Assembly: GCF_026624755.1 (NCBI RefSeq)
Contig: NZ_JAPMXC010000001.1
Location: 496,001 to 560,000, forward strand
DNA length: 64,000 nucleotides
Source of the DNA: Robbsia betulipollinis
Lineage (GTDB): Bacteria > Pseudomonadota > Gammaproteobacteria > Burkholderiales > Burkholderiaceae
Direction of reading: 5' to 3'
Positions 35,401 to 44,277 of the stretch are shown piece by piece (within the stretch, counting starts at the first letter, position 1; each line of letters begins with the position of its first letter). The position numbers and the translations under genes are program-made. The notes under the pieces are model-generated. The model was given only the letters and a program-made list of their open reading frames with translations, had not been told where the DNA came from and ran no database searches.

Positions 35401-36270
35401 ATGCCCGTCCTCGCCGGCCTCCACGTCTACCCGATCAAGTCTTGCGCCGGCATCGTCCTGTCCGACGCGCCGGTATGGCGTACCGGCCTGGCCTACGACC
35501 GCACCTGGATGGTGGTCGACGCCGCGGGCACGATGCTGACGCAGCGCACCGTGCCGCGGCTCGCCCTGGTCCGCACCGCGTTCGACGCGCCGGATCTGCG
35601 GGTCTGGGCGCCGGGCATGGGCGAACTGCGCACGCCGCTGGAGGTAACCGACCCCGACGCCTCGGCAAGCGTGGCGACCCAGGTATGGCAGGCCGCGCTT
35701 CGGGCGCTCGACACGGGCCCCGCCTGCGCCGCCTGGTTCTCGGACTTCCTCGGCATGCCCGCGCGTCTGCTGCGTTTCGACCCGCGCGTCGAGCGCCGGG
35801 TCGCCTCCTCGTGGCACGTCGGCGCACCGGCGCCGTTTCATTTCGCCGACGGCTTTCCGCTGCTGGTGACGAGCGTCGCCTCGCTCGACGACCTGAACGC
35901 GCGCCTGTCGCGCAAGGGCGCCCCCATGATACCGATGGACCGTTTTCGGCCGAACCTGATCGTTGATGGCTGGGAAGCGTACGAGGAAGATCACATCACC
36001 GATCTCACGATCCGCGCGCCCGGCGCCGACGTCGGGATCCGCCTCGTGGCACCCTGTTCGCGATGTCCCATGCCGACGATCGATCAGCGAACCGCGGCGC
36101 GCGATCCCCTTTGGCCGAACGAACCGACGGACACGCTGGCAACCTATCGGCGCGACGCCCGCGTCGGCGACGCGGTGACCTTCGGCTGGAACGGCGTGGT
36201 GACGGCCGGCGTCGGCGCGCATCTGGCAACGGGGCAGCGCATCGAGGCGGAACTGGATTTCGGCGATTGA
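35401..36270 (+). CDS. MOSC domain protein (YcbX-like)
   Basis: A 289-residue protein with an N-terminal beta-barrel (MPVLAGLHVYPIKSCAG, LAYDRTWMVVD) and a MOSC domain that binds the molybdenum cofactor. FRPNLIVDG and the Cys-containing VAPCSRCPMPTIDQRT are the usual MOSC signatures. YcbX-type proteins act in reduction of N-hydroxylated compounds. The ATG at 35401 gives the conserved start; the frame is open 31 codons upstream without homology-like sequence. It is a single gene between glmS and pncA. Confidence 0.88.
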   Translation: MPVLAGLHVYPIKSCAGIVLSDAPVWRTGLAYDRTWMVVDAAGTMLTQRTVPRLALVRTAFDAPDLRVWAPGMGELRTPLEVTDPDASASVATQVWQAALRALDTGPACAAWFSDFLGMPARLLRFDPRVERRVASSWHVGAPAPFHFADGFPLLVTSVASLDDLNARLSRKGAPMIPMDRFRPNLIVDGWEAYEEDHITDLTIRAPGADVGIRLVAPCSRCPMPTIDQRTAARDPLWPNEPTDTLATYRRDARVGDAVTFGWNGVVTAGVGAHLATGQRIEAELDFGD

Positions 36271-36334
36271 CCCCACCCGCGAAGCGTCGCACCCCATCGC
36301 CTGTCCCCATCGAAATCGACCACAGGAATGCAAG

Positions 36335-36976
36335 ATGAAAGTAAGCACCCCGGACACGCGTTGCGCGCTGATCGCCGTCGACGTGCAGAACGGCTTTGCG
36401 CCGGGCGGCAATCTCGCCGTCCCCAACGGCGATGAAGTCGTGCCCGTCATCAACCGGCTCGCGCCGGCCTTCCGCAACATCGTGATCACGCAGGACTGGC
36501 ATCCGGCGGGGCATGTTTCGTTCGCAAGCAGTCACGCCGGCAAGCAGCCGTTCGACACCATCGAGGTGGCGTATGGTCCCCAGGTGCTCTGGCCGGACCA
36601 TTGCATCCAGGGCAGCGAAGACGCCGCATTGCACGCCGACCTCGACCTGCCCACCGCGCAACTCGTGATCCGCAAGGGCTACCGGCGTGAGATCGACAGT
36701 TATTCGGCGTTCGAGGAAGCGGATCATCGCACCGGTACCGGGCTGACCGGCTATCTGCGCGAACGCGACATCGATACGGTGTACATCGTCGGACTCGCCA
36801 CGGATTACTGCGTGGCCTGGACCGCGATGGACGCGCGCAAATTCGGTTTCGCGGCAGTCGTGATCGAGGACGCCACGCGCGGCATCGATATCCAGGGTTC
36901 GATGACCCTCGCGTGGTCGCGCATGCAGGCGTGCGGCGTCGAGCGGATCACGTCGAACCGGATCGGCGGCGTTTGA
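36335..36976 (+). CDS. pncA: Nicotinamidase
   Basis: A 213-residue isochorismatase-fold amidohydrolase that turns nicotinamide into nicotinate for NAD salvage. The catalytic triad is visible as Asp16 (VDVQNGF), Lys114 (IRKGYRREIDSYSAF) and Cys159 (ATDYCV). Metal ligands are Asp54 and His56 in QDWHP, with His89 in WPDHC. Size and motifs match E. coli PncA. It ends 21 bases from the end of the convergent chemoreceptor gene; no terminator is visible between them. Confidence 0.92.
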   Translation: MKVSTPDTRCALIAVDVQNGFAPGGNLAVPNGDEVVPVINRLAPAFRNIVITQDWHPAGHVSFASSHAGKQPFDTIEVAYGPQVLWPDHCIQGSEDAALHADLDLPTAQLVIRKGYRREIDSYSAFEEADHRTGTGLTGYLRERDIDTVYIVGLATDYCVAWTAMDARKFGFAAVVIEDATRGIDIQGSMTLAWSRMQACGVERITSNRIGGV

Positions 36977-36997
36977 CGACGGGGAGCGCGGCGTCCA

Positions 36998-38569
36998 CTA
37001 CGCGATTGCCATCGTGTCCGGCGTCTTGAACACCGCCACGGTACTGCCGAGCCGCTTCGCCTGATCGTCCAGGGATTGCGCCGCGGCCGCCGCTTCCTCG
37101 ACCAGCGCGGCATTGGATTGGGTGACCTCGTCGATGCGGCGCACGGCCTGGTTCACTTCCGTGATGCCGGCACTCTGGCTACGGGACGCGCTGGCAATAT
37201 CCACCATGATATCCGTCACGGCGCCCACGGCGTCCACCACCTCCGCCATCGTCGCGCCGCAACGCTCGACCAGGGTCGAGCCGCTGTCGATCTGGCTCAC
37301 CGAGGCGTCTATCAGCCCCTTGATCTCCTTCGCGGCCGATGCGGTGCGTTGCGACAAATGACGGACCTCGCCAGCGACAACCGCGAAACCCCGCCCCTCC
37401 TCCCCCGCGCGCGCGGCCTCGACCGCCGCGTTGAGCGCGAGAATATTGGTCTGGAATGCGATTCCATCGATCACGCCGGTGATATCGGCGATACGTTTCG
37501 AACTTTCGGTGATGGCGTGCATGGTGCTCACGGCGTCCGTTATCACGCTGCCGCCATGCTGCGCCGCCTCGGACGCATGCTTGGCCACATCGGCGGCCCT
37601 GGCTGCATTGGCGGCATTGCGTTCCACGGTATCGGCCAACTCGCCCATGCTCGCGGTGGTTTGCTGGAGCACCGATGCCTGTTGCTCGGTACGTCGCGCA
37701 AGGTCCTGGTTGCCCGTGGCGATCTCGGCGGATGCCAGTTCGATCGATCCGGCGGCGAGTTTGATATGGGAAATGGTATCGGCCAGCCGGTTGCGCATCA
37801 CGTACAGCGAATAAAGCAGGCTGGACCCGTCGCCCTTTTTGACGACGACCTCCGTCTCCAGATTGCCGGCGGCAATGCGCGAGGCGACGCTGGCGGCGTC
37901 GCCCGGCTCTCCGCCGATGGAACGGTAGATGTCGTTCGCCACGCTCACGGCGAGCACGGCGACGATCGCGCCCAGTATCGCCAATATCAGGGCGGCATTC
38001 ATGAGGCCGGCGTAAAAGTCGGCGTCGATGTCGTCCATGTACTCGCCCGCGATGAAGTCCCATCCCCAGGGCGTGTAGCGCGCCACGTAACCGATTTTGG
38101 GACTGGCCTTGGTCGCCTGCGGTCTGGGCCACCAGTATTCCAGATAGCCTCTTCCGGACGGCGACGAGCCGATCGCCGAGATGCCCTGGTACATGAGCTT
38201 GCCGTGCGCATCCTTGAATTGACTCATGTCCTTGCCATTGAACTTCGGACTCATCGGGTTGTCGATGACCACCGAGTCTGCGCGCACGCTGGTGACGTAG
38301 CCGGATTCGCCGAAGCGCAACGCACCGACGGCATCCCTGGCGCGGGCTTTTGCTTCGTCAAGCGAGATTTTTCCGTCGGTCGCGAGTTGTGCGTAATGAC
38401 CCGCGATACTCAGCGACATATCGATCACGTTGGACAGACCCAGCTTGCGCGCGGCAAGCTGTGAACTCCGCAATTGCCACGCACCCACGGATGCCTGGAT
38501 GATGAGCGCGAGACAGCACACCAATAATGGGAAAAACAACTTTTTTCGTAGTGTCAACGAAGCGAGCAT
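36998..38569 (-). CDS. Methyl-accepting chemotaxis protein, sCache_2 sensor
   Basis: A 523-residue chemoreceptor. TM1 is at about 10-30, followed by a periplasmic single-Cache domain (about 35-185: [25 protein letters not shown], then [27 protein letters not shown]), TM2 at about 190-211, HAMP, and a cytoplasmic signalling hairpin with the conserved tip [39 protein letters not shown]. sCache_2 receptors usually sense small carboxylates. No C-terminal CheR-tether pentapeptide is seen. The 282 bases upstream (38570-38851) are AT-rich near 38735-38790, probably its promoter; I see no sigma-28 consensus there. Confidence 0.9.
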   Translation of the reverse strand: MLASLTLRKKLFFPLLVCCLALIIQASVGAWQLRSSQLAARKLGLSNVIDMSLSIAGHYAQLATDGKISLDEAKARARDAVGALRFGESGYVTSVRADSVVIDNPMSPKFNGKDMSQFKDAHGKLMYQGISAIGSSPSGRGYLEYWWPRPQATKASPKIGYVARYTPWGWDFIAGEYMDDIDADFYAGLMNAALILAILGAIVAVLAVSVANDIYRSIGGEPGDAASVASRIAAGNLETEVVVKKGDGSSLLYSLYVMRNRLADTISHIKLAAGSIELASAEIATGNQDLARRTEQQASVLQQTTASMGELADTVERNAANAARAADVAKHASEAAQHGGSVITDAVSTMHAITESSKRIADITGVIDGIAFQTNILALNAAVEAARAGEEGRGFAVVAGEVRHLSQRTASAAKEIKGLIDASVSQIDSGSTLVERCGATMAEVVDAVGAVTDIMVDIASASRSQSAGITEVNQAVRRIDEVTQSNAALVEEAAAAAQSLDDQAKRLGSTVAVFKTPDTMAIA

Positions 38570-38851
38570 GGTGGTCCTGATAGAGAAGATCGACTATTTT
38601 TTCCGTGATGCCAAGGTCCTGTACGCCGCCGCGCGATCGCTGGAGTTGGAGCATGGCGAAAATATTCCGTCAGAAGATCAAACGGCGTCGCTTCCCTTTT
38701 TCCGTCCGATGCGCTTGGCATAGCTAATGGTTGTAAACGGACGTTCGTATAATAAATTGAGATATTTAATTTCGACGTTTCGTTTTCGGATATCCGGGCG
38801 ATTGTCGATGCCGGCGCTCGGTTCCGCGGAAGATCCCGCCCGGCGTGGCCC

Positions 38852-39757
38852 CTATCGTTGCGCGCGCTTGCGCCGTTTATGGTCGTAAAGCGCCGTGTCC
38901 GCCTCGGCGACCAGCGCATCGACGTTCGTCACATCACCGACGGTCGCCACGCCAAAACTGGCGTCGATGTTTATCTCGGTCGCACCGATCTTCGTCTTGC
39001 CCACCACTACGCTGACGATATCGCATGCGCGAGAGAAGCGGCCGTTATCGGCGATTGACGATTCAAACAACAGCGCGAACTCGTCGCCGCCCAGACGCGC
39101 GATCAAACATGCGTCCGCTGCCGCCAGACGCAGGCGCTGCGCCACTTCCTTCAGCAGTAGATCACCCGCGGCATGTCCCATCGAGTCGTTGACGGCTTTG
39201 AAGCCGTCGAGATCGATCAGGACAAGCGTTGTCGCGGACCTGCTCGGTTCCTCGATGAGGCGGTTGGCGACATCGGTGAATTTCCGGCGATTCGCCAATC
39301 CGGTCAGTTGGTCGTGATTCGCGAGGTGGACGAGTTGCTGTTCCGTGGATCTCAGAATCGTGACATCTTCGAACGTTGCCACCCAGCCGCCGTCTTCGAG
39401 CGGAACGTGGATGATCTCGACGATGGTTCCGGTGTCCAGTGACTGGTCGAAGCGCGCCTGCATCCTTTTCTCGATGAACGCATGCCTGTCATTGACGATA
39501 TCCGCCCTTGCCCTGTTGCCGTATTTACCGGCGTTCACCGTCAGGTCGATGACTTCATCGAGATGCATGCCTGCATACAGGCGACCACTCAATTCGTAGA
39601 GTTTTGAAAATTTTTCATTCCACAGCCGCAGCCGGTTTTTTTCGTCGTAAAGACACAGGCCTTGCGGCAACGCACCGACCGCGGTTTGGAAACAGCGATA
39701 CGCCTGGTTTATCGTGCATTGGTCGAGCGAACATAGCGGTGCCTTTTTATGAAACAT
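38852..39757 (-). CDS. PAS-GGDEF diguanylate cyclase
   Basis: A 301-residue cytoplasmic protein with a PAS-type domain (about 15-125: ALPQGLCLYDEKNRLRLWNEKFSKLY, with a PAC-like GGWVATFEDVT) and a GGDEF domain with intact GGDEF in ARLGGDEFALLF. No RxxD inhibitory site precedes it. It should make cyclic-di-GMP from GTP in response to a ligand or redox state sensed by PAS. The ATG at 39757 has AAGG nine bases upstream; an ATG at 39766 abuts it. It is a single gene between the chemoreceptor and the TonB receptor. Confidence 0.87.
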   Translation of the reverse strand: MFHKKAPLCSLDQCTINQAYRCFQTAVGALPQGLCLYDEKNRLRLWNEKFSKLYELSGRLYAGMHLDEVIDLTVNAGKYGNRARADIVNDRHAFIEKRMQARFDQSLDTGTIVEIIHVPLEDGGWVATFEDVTILRSTEQQLVHLANHDQLTGLANRRKFTDVANRLIEEPSRSATTLVLIDLDGFKAVNDSMGHAAGDLLLKEVAQRLRLAAADACLIARLGGDEFALLFESSIADNGRFSRACDIVSVVVGKTKIGATEINIDASFGVATVGDVTNVDALVAEADTALYDHKRRKRAQR

Positions 39758-40207
39758 CGCGGTCATCCTTCCCGATGCACTCGGTTTTCTGGTCTTTTCA
39801 AGGGCATTGCCGTACGGCGTACACATCCAAGTCGCCTGCGATTTCCGCGGTGCCCGCGATGGCTTCGGCGCAGCGGGATGAACGCATTGTTTGGGATGCC
39901 ACGCATCGGAGCGTCAGATCGGAGCGTCAGGGTCGAATGACGAAAGTCGCGCCCGTCGTTCCTTTTTATCGGCACTTCGGCATCGACCTTGAGGCGATAA
40001 TCGGAATCGCTGACGACATGGTCCGGGCGGACCCATTCCTGGCGTCGAACCGCGCTTCATGGGGTTCGGCGCGAGGATCGCCATGGTGTACGCGCAGCGC
40101 GTGACGCGCGGCATGCGGGAGGGCCGCATCGCCGGTGACGAAGGTTTGCGCGTGTTGCGGCCAGCGATGAAAACGGGGTGCGGGACTCGCGCCACGGCGT
40201 ACGGCAC
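39758..40207. other. 450-base gap with a 13-base tandem duplication
   Basis: This lies upstream of the PAS-GGDEF gene and downstream of the TonB receptor. No convincing gene is present. ATCGGAGCGTCAG occurs twice without a gap at 39905-39930. The rest shows no recognisable site. Confidence 0.6.
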
Positions 40208-42343
40208 TCAGTATTGAAAGCCGGCAGTCAGCATCACCGAACGATCGTCGCCCAGCGCGACCGCCGCCTTGAGGCCGCCCGTGTAGTAGTGTCTGTTGAA
40301 GACATTCCCCACGCGCAGCGCGGCATGCCAGCGGTTCGCGTGATAGGCCACCCCCAGATTCGACACGGCATATCCGGGAATCATGTAGCCGTAGGCATAG
40401 GCGCTGTTCTGTCCACGAATGCCGCCGTTGACTTCCCACCGGTGCCAGCTTCCCGGAAAGCGGTAGCGCGTGTACAAGGTGAAACTATGGCGCGGGACGT
40501 TGTCGAGGCGTTCGCCATTGGTGGAGGGACTCTGGCCGCCATCGTCGAGAATGACCGCATTCGTATAGGCGTATCCGCCGGTGACGCTGAGTTGCCGGGT
40601 CAGGTCCGACGTGAAACCCAGCTCGACGCCCCGCGAGCGCTCCTCGCCGACGGCAATGCTGTAGTCGTCGTCGACCGGATTGGTTTCGAGAACGTTCTTG
40701 CGCCGCAGATCGAATACCGCCAGGGTCACGGTACTCGCGCTCGTGTCCTGCCCGAACTTGACGCCGGCCTCCCATTGCCGCCCTTTCTCCGCCTTGAACG
40801 GCTGGCCGTCGATATCGGTGCCCGCATTGGGGTAGAACGAGCTGGCATAGCTCACGTACGGCCGCACGCCGGTCCAGAGTTCGTACATGACCGCGGCCGA
40901 TCCGGTCACGGCGCTCGCGGGAACCGTCGAATAGGCGCCTCCCAGTTGGTCGAGGCTGTCGGTGTCGGCGCGGTCGTAGCGCAGGCCCGCGAGAATCCGC
41001 CACTTCGGACCCAGCGCGATCTGGTCACGCAGGTAGAACCCCAGATCCCGAATCGTCGTGGAAGTGCGGGTTTTCGGCGTCGATCCGCATTTGATCGCGC
41101 TGCCGTACACGGGTGCATAGACGTTGAGCGTACCGACCGTGCAGGTGTATTGCGTGAGTTCCTCGTTGTCGCGCGAGTAGTCGGTGCCGGCGATGAATTG
41201 ATGATCGCCGAACGCGGTATGAAAGGTCTTCTGAACGTTCGTGTCGATCGACTCGCTGTTTCCGGACCAGGTCTGATCGGTGGCGGTGCGACTGAGCGTT
41301 CGCCCGTTGGCGGCGAGCGTGCCATTCGCCACCAGCACGCCGCCCATCGTGTACCGCTGCCAGCGGAAATTCTGGTTGACCGTCCAGCCGGAGTCGAAGC
41401 GGTGCGTGAACGCGTAACCGACTCGCGCCTCGTTGCCGTCGTAGGGTTGCTCGCCGGGTTCGCCGGTAAACGTACTGCGGGAAATCGCGCCATTGGCATT
41501 GGGCAACACCGAGCCTTTCAGCGGCAAGCCTTGCTGCCGGATGTAGGTCCTTTCCTGGTAGCTCGTCAGAATCGTGAAATCGGTTCGCGGCCCGAAATCG
41601 AGCGATAAACTGGGGGCGATCGAACGGCTCTTCGACCAGACGTAATCGGTCTCGTCATGCGCGTTCATCGCCAGTGCGCTGACCCGGAACGCGGCCTTGC
41701 CGTTCGCGGAAAGCGGCGTGCCCATGTCGACGCTGGCCTGGTACAACGCGTGACTGCCGACCGTCGTGTCGACGTTGGCGAACGTGTAATCGAGGGGCCG
41801 CTTGCTCACCATGTTGACGACGCCGCCCGGCAATACGAAGCCGGACAGCAGGGACGCCGGGCCCTTCAACACCTCGACCTGTTCCATGTCGAACAGCTGT
41901 TCGGCGACGCGGCTGTTCGCGGCCGTGCGCAATCCGTCGAGAAAAATGGCGTTCGATGCCGTTTCCCCGCGGATGATGAAATCGTCCCAGCCGCGGCGGC
42001 CATAGGTGTTGGCGACGACACCCGGAACGTTATACAGCGCGTCCGCGAGGCTGAGGTTTTGTTCGTCGTCCATCACGGCGCGCGTGACGACCGTCACGGA
42101 TTGCGGCGTCTCGCTCAGCGGCGTCGCGGATTTCAGGACGCCAGGCGGGGAGGCGGCATGGAATGCCGCGTCGTCGGTGGGCGTGGCGACGACGCTGACC
42201 GCCGGCAATGCCGCCGAAACCGGCGGCGGGGTGGCGGCTGCTTCGCTCCCGGGAATCGCGACGGCGGCTTGGGCAAACGAGGCGGCAGGAAAAATCGTTA
42301 CAGCAGCAGCCGTAGCAAACCGGCAGGATAGGGAAAATCGCAC
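40208..42343 (-). CDS. TonB-dependent siderophore receptor
   Basis: A 711-residue outer-membrane receptor. The signal peptide ends near SFAQA, a TonB-box-like LPAVSVVAT follows, then the plug (QSVTVVTRAVMDDEQNLSLADALYNVPGV, RGWDDFIIRGE, PGGVVNMVSKRP). The 22-strand barrel ends with the canonical C-terminal Phe-x-Tyr (TAGFQY). The overall layout is that of ferrichrome/ferric-hydroxamate or catecholate receptors. The start is GTG. A Fur box begins only seven bases upstream, so transcription is almost certainly iron-repressed. No siderophore biosynthesis genes are adjacent; it may import xenosiderophores. Confidence 0.9.
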   Translation of the reverse strand: MRFSLSCRFATAAAVTIFPAASFAQAAVAIPGSEAAATPPPVSAALPAVSVVATPTDDAAFHAASPPGVLKSATPLSETPQSVTVVTRAVMDDEQNLSLADALYNVPGVVANTYGRRGWDDFIIRGETASNAIFLDGLRTAANSRVAEQLFDMEQVEVLKGPASLLSGFVLPGGVVNMVSKRPLDYTFANVDTTVGSHALYQASVDMGTPLSANGKAAFRVSALAMNAHDETDYVWSKSRSIAPSLSLDFGPRTDFTILTSYQERTYIRQQGLPLKGSVLPNANGAISRSTFTGEPGEQPYDGNEARVGYAFTHRFDSGWTVNQNFRWQRYTMGGVLVANGTLAANGRTLSRTATDQTWSGNSESIDTNVQKTFHTAFGDHQFIAGTDYSRDNEELTQYTCTVGTLNVYAPVYGSAIKCGSTPKTRTSTTIRDLGFYLRDQIALGPKWRILAGLRYDRADTDSLDQLGGAYSTVPASAVTGSAAVMYELWTGVRPYVSYASSFYPNAGTDIDGQPFKAEKGRQWEAGVKFGQDTSASTVTLAVFDLRRKNVLETNPVDDDYSIAVGEERSRGVELGFTSDLTRQLSVTGGYAYTNAVILDDGGQSPSTNGERLDNVPRHSFTLYTRYRFPGSWHRWEVNGGIRGQNSAYAYGYMIPGYAVSNLGVAYHANRWHAALRVGNVFNRHYYTGGLKAAVALGDDRSVMLTAGFQY

Positions 42344-42350
42344 AATTGAT

Positions 42351-42369
42351 GAGAATGATTATTATTCAC
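42351..42369. promoter_or_regulatory. Fur box
   Basis: GAGAATGATTATTATTCAC matches 14 of 19 positions of the classical Fur consensus and overlaps the promoter of the TonB-dependent receptor. It ends the AT-rich patch 42344-42388. Confidence 0.75.
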
Positions 42370-42442
42370 ATATTATTCCATACAAATAGCTGACAGTGCA
42401 ACCATGACGTTATTTCGAGAGGGAGGCGCGACGGCTGAAACG

Positions 42443-42472
42443 GCGACAGCCTCCAGGGTTGGAGGCTGTCGC
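42443..42472 (-). terminator. Strong hairpin, probable terminator of the transglutaminase gene
   Basis: A perfect 13-base stem (GCGACAGCCTCCA with its complement) with a GGGT loop lies 31 bases past the stop of the leftward transglutaminase gene. The downstream T-run on that strand is short (GTTTC), so termination may be partial. Confidence 0.55.
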
Positions 42473-42503
42473 AAACGGGATCGCGGAGAGTCGTACGGCC
42501 GGA

Positions 42504-43307
42504 CTATTCCGGAGCGCAGATCACTGCGAATTTCGTCAAAAGATTGGGACCGAAGGTGTTGGTCAGCGCCACATCCGCCGCATCGCGACCGTAGGCCATC
42601 AGCACGCGCCCGGTGCGCGGCGCATTGTTGCGGGGGTCGAAGTTCTGCCACGAGCCGCCGAGATAGGCCTGGAACCAGGCGCAGAAATCCTGCGCGGCGT
42701 ACGGTGGCGGGAGGTTGACGTCGCTGATGTAGCCGGTGCAATAGCGTGCCGGGATGTTCAGCGCGCGGCAAAGCGCCACCGCCAGATGCGCGTAGTCCCG
42801 GCAGACGCCCACGCCTTCCTGGAAGGCCTGATGTGCGGTCCGCGTCGGTCGCGCGCACATGTAGTCGAACTTAATGTGCTTGTGCACGAAGTCGCAAATA
42901 GCCTGCACGCGCGGCCGCCCCGGTGGCGTGTTGCCGAACATGTTCCACGCGTCGTTGGACAGCAGGTCCGTTTCGCAGTAGCGGCTGCCCAGCAGGAATT
43001 GCAGGCACGGGTCGGGCAACGCTTCGACCGGGTGCTGCGTACCGTCCGCCTCCGGCACTTCCATTTCCCCCGGCACCTCGAGCAACGCCCGGGTGGACAG
43101 CGCCAGGCGGCCCGCCGGCGCCACCAGGCGACTGCACAGGTTGCCGAACGCGTCGTGATAGCGGCTGACCGGCACGGGTGGATCGACGACCAGCCAGTCC
43201 GGAACGATCACATCATCGACATGCGAATAATGCGTGTTCAGCATCAGTATCATCGGAGTCGGCTGAGGGCACTCATATACCAGATCGTAACCAACGCGGA
43301 GTTTCAT
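42504..43307 (-). CDS. Transglutaminase-like cysteine protease-fold protein
   Basis: A 267-residue protein with an N-terminal beta domain and a transglutaminase core. The Cys nucleophile is Cys169 in GVGVCRDYAHLAVALCRALNIPARYCTGYI. The third catalytic position is Asp224 in NFDPRNNAPRTGRV. The second position, often His in a DFHAWFE-type segment, reads Cys209 here (AAQDFCAWFQAYLGG). The catalytic triad is thus incomplete or altered. Such proteins may act as peptidases, cross-linkers or scaffolds. It has no signal peptide and is a single gene with a hairpin after it. Confidence 0.82.
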   Translation of the reverse strand: MKLRVGYDLVYECPQPTPMILMLNTHYSHVDDVIVPDWLVVDPPVPVSRYHDAFGNLCSRLVAPAGRLALSTRALLEVPGEMEVPEADGTQHPVEALPDPCLQFLLGSRYCETDLLSNDAWNMFGNTPPGRPRVQAICDFVHKHIKFDYMCARPTRTAHQAFQEGVGVCRDYAHLAVALCRALNIPARYCTGYISDVNLPPPYAAQDFCAWFQAYLGGSWQNFDPRNNAPRTGRVLMAYGRDAADVALTNTFGPNLLTKFAVICAPE

Positions 43308-43477
43308 CGAACTGACCTGTTTTCAAGTAATCGGTTTGGCGCATCACCAGCGACCAGTTTAACCTAGCAAGGCTTGTGCCAAATTATTCCGGCGGACCCC
43401 GCCGTCCCGCTGACCTTGCGATCCGCCGTCGGGCGTTCTCGTGCCGCCGTGTCGACGGCTGGCCCGGCAAGACGCGG

Positions 43478-43483
43478 TAGAAT
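43478..43483 (+). promoter_or_regulatory. Possible -10 element (TAGAAT)
   Basis: TAGAAT lies 66 bases upstream of the ATG at 43549, within CGGTAGAATACAG. No good -35 is seen, so this is only a candidate. Confidence 0.3.
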
Positions 43484-43502
43484 ACAGGCCCTTTCAAAAA
43501 CA

Positions 43503-43535
43503 GCAGGCATCGCGTGTGCCTTCCGCGATGCCTGC
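43503..43535. promoter_or_regulatory. 12-base-pair stem-loop in a 5' leader
   Basis: GCAGGCATCGCG and its exact complement are separated by a nine-base loop and end 13 bases before the ATG at 43549. A run of five A's precedes it, so on the minus strand it reads as hairpin plus T-run (a terminator shape), while on the plus strand it sits in the leader of the 181-residue gene. Confidence 0.6.
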
Positions 43536-43548
43536 GGCGATCGATTCC

Positions 43549-44094
43549 ATGGCAAAACTCCTGTCCGACCCCGAATTCCAGCGCTTCGCCGACCTTCAAC
43601 AGAAACAGTCCAGCTTCACGATCACCTCCGAGGAAGCGGACGAACTCCGCGATATCGTCGCGCGAGCGCAGAAAAAAAGGGACGATCGCGCCCTGGCGAT
43701 GCAGGCGATCGAAGCCCATATCGCACAATTCGACATCAGCCCCGATGAACTCTTCTCATCCGAGCAGATCGGGGATGCCGCCCGTGTGTATGGCCTCATC
43801 CCCGCGTCCAGGAAGGAACGCGTGCTGCCCCCGCAACTGGTGCACATGGGCAAACCCTATCAGTGGACCGCGCGTCCGCTTCCCGACGATATACGCCTGC
43901 CCCTGTTCGAAGCCTTCACCACGGGCGCGTCCATCAAGGTCTATCTCGCAACGCCCAGGGACGCGCACCGCTGCGCGGTGACGATCGCCCGTCTCGAAAA
44001 GGAAACGTCGCACCGTTACGCCGATGACCTGCTGGAGGAATTGGCCCTGACGCGCCGTCAGATAGACGACGCGGGGGCGAAACCCGGTGCATGA
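43549..44094 (+). CDS. Hypothetical protein, 181 residues
   Basis: I do not recognise this protein. It begins MAKLLSDPEFQRFADLQQKQ and has a charged helical N-terminal half (about 1-70, likely coiled coil: EEADELRDIVARAQKKRDDRALAMQAIEAH). A mixed C-terminal half follows (LPPQLVHMGKPYQWTARPLPDDIRLPLFEAF) and ends in another charged helix. There is no signal peptide or membrane segment. An ATG at 43528 lies inside the leader hairpin, so I used 43549. It sits between the transglutaminase gene (divergent) and the large sensor kinase gene. Confidence 0.65.
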   Translation: MAKLLSDPEFQRFADLQQKQSSFTITSEEADELRDIVARAQKKRDDRALAMQAIEAHIAQFDISPDELFSSEQIGDAARVYGLIPASRKERVLPPQLVHMGKPYQWTARPLPDDIRLPLFEAFTTGASIKVYLATPRDAHRCAVTIARLEKETSHRYADDLLEELALTRRQIDDAGAKPGA

Positions 44095-44277
44095 CCCTGT
44101 CGGGAAAGTCCGGACGAAAAAACGGCAAGAAGCATGACATGCGTGCGGGCCGGCGATTCATTACAGGTATGAAATTTGCGTGTAATGTTTCGGTATTATT
44201 CCAGGCTGTGTGCCCAAGCGCATCCCGCCTCCCTCATGCCTTACCAACGGACGCGAGAGTCCCTGGGGACGTGCCGC

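Noticed and set aside
42373-42858. A small leader peptide upstream of the siderophore receptor
   Set aside because: The frame is mainly antisense-phase reading of the transglutaminase gene; only its short tail lies in the leader and no ribosome site is seen.
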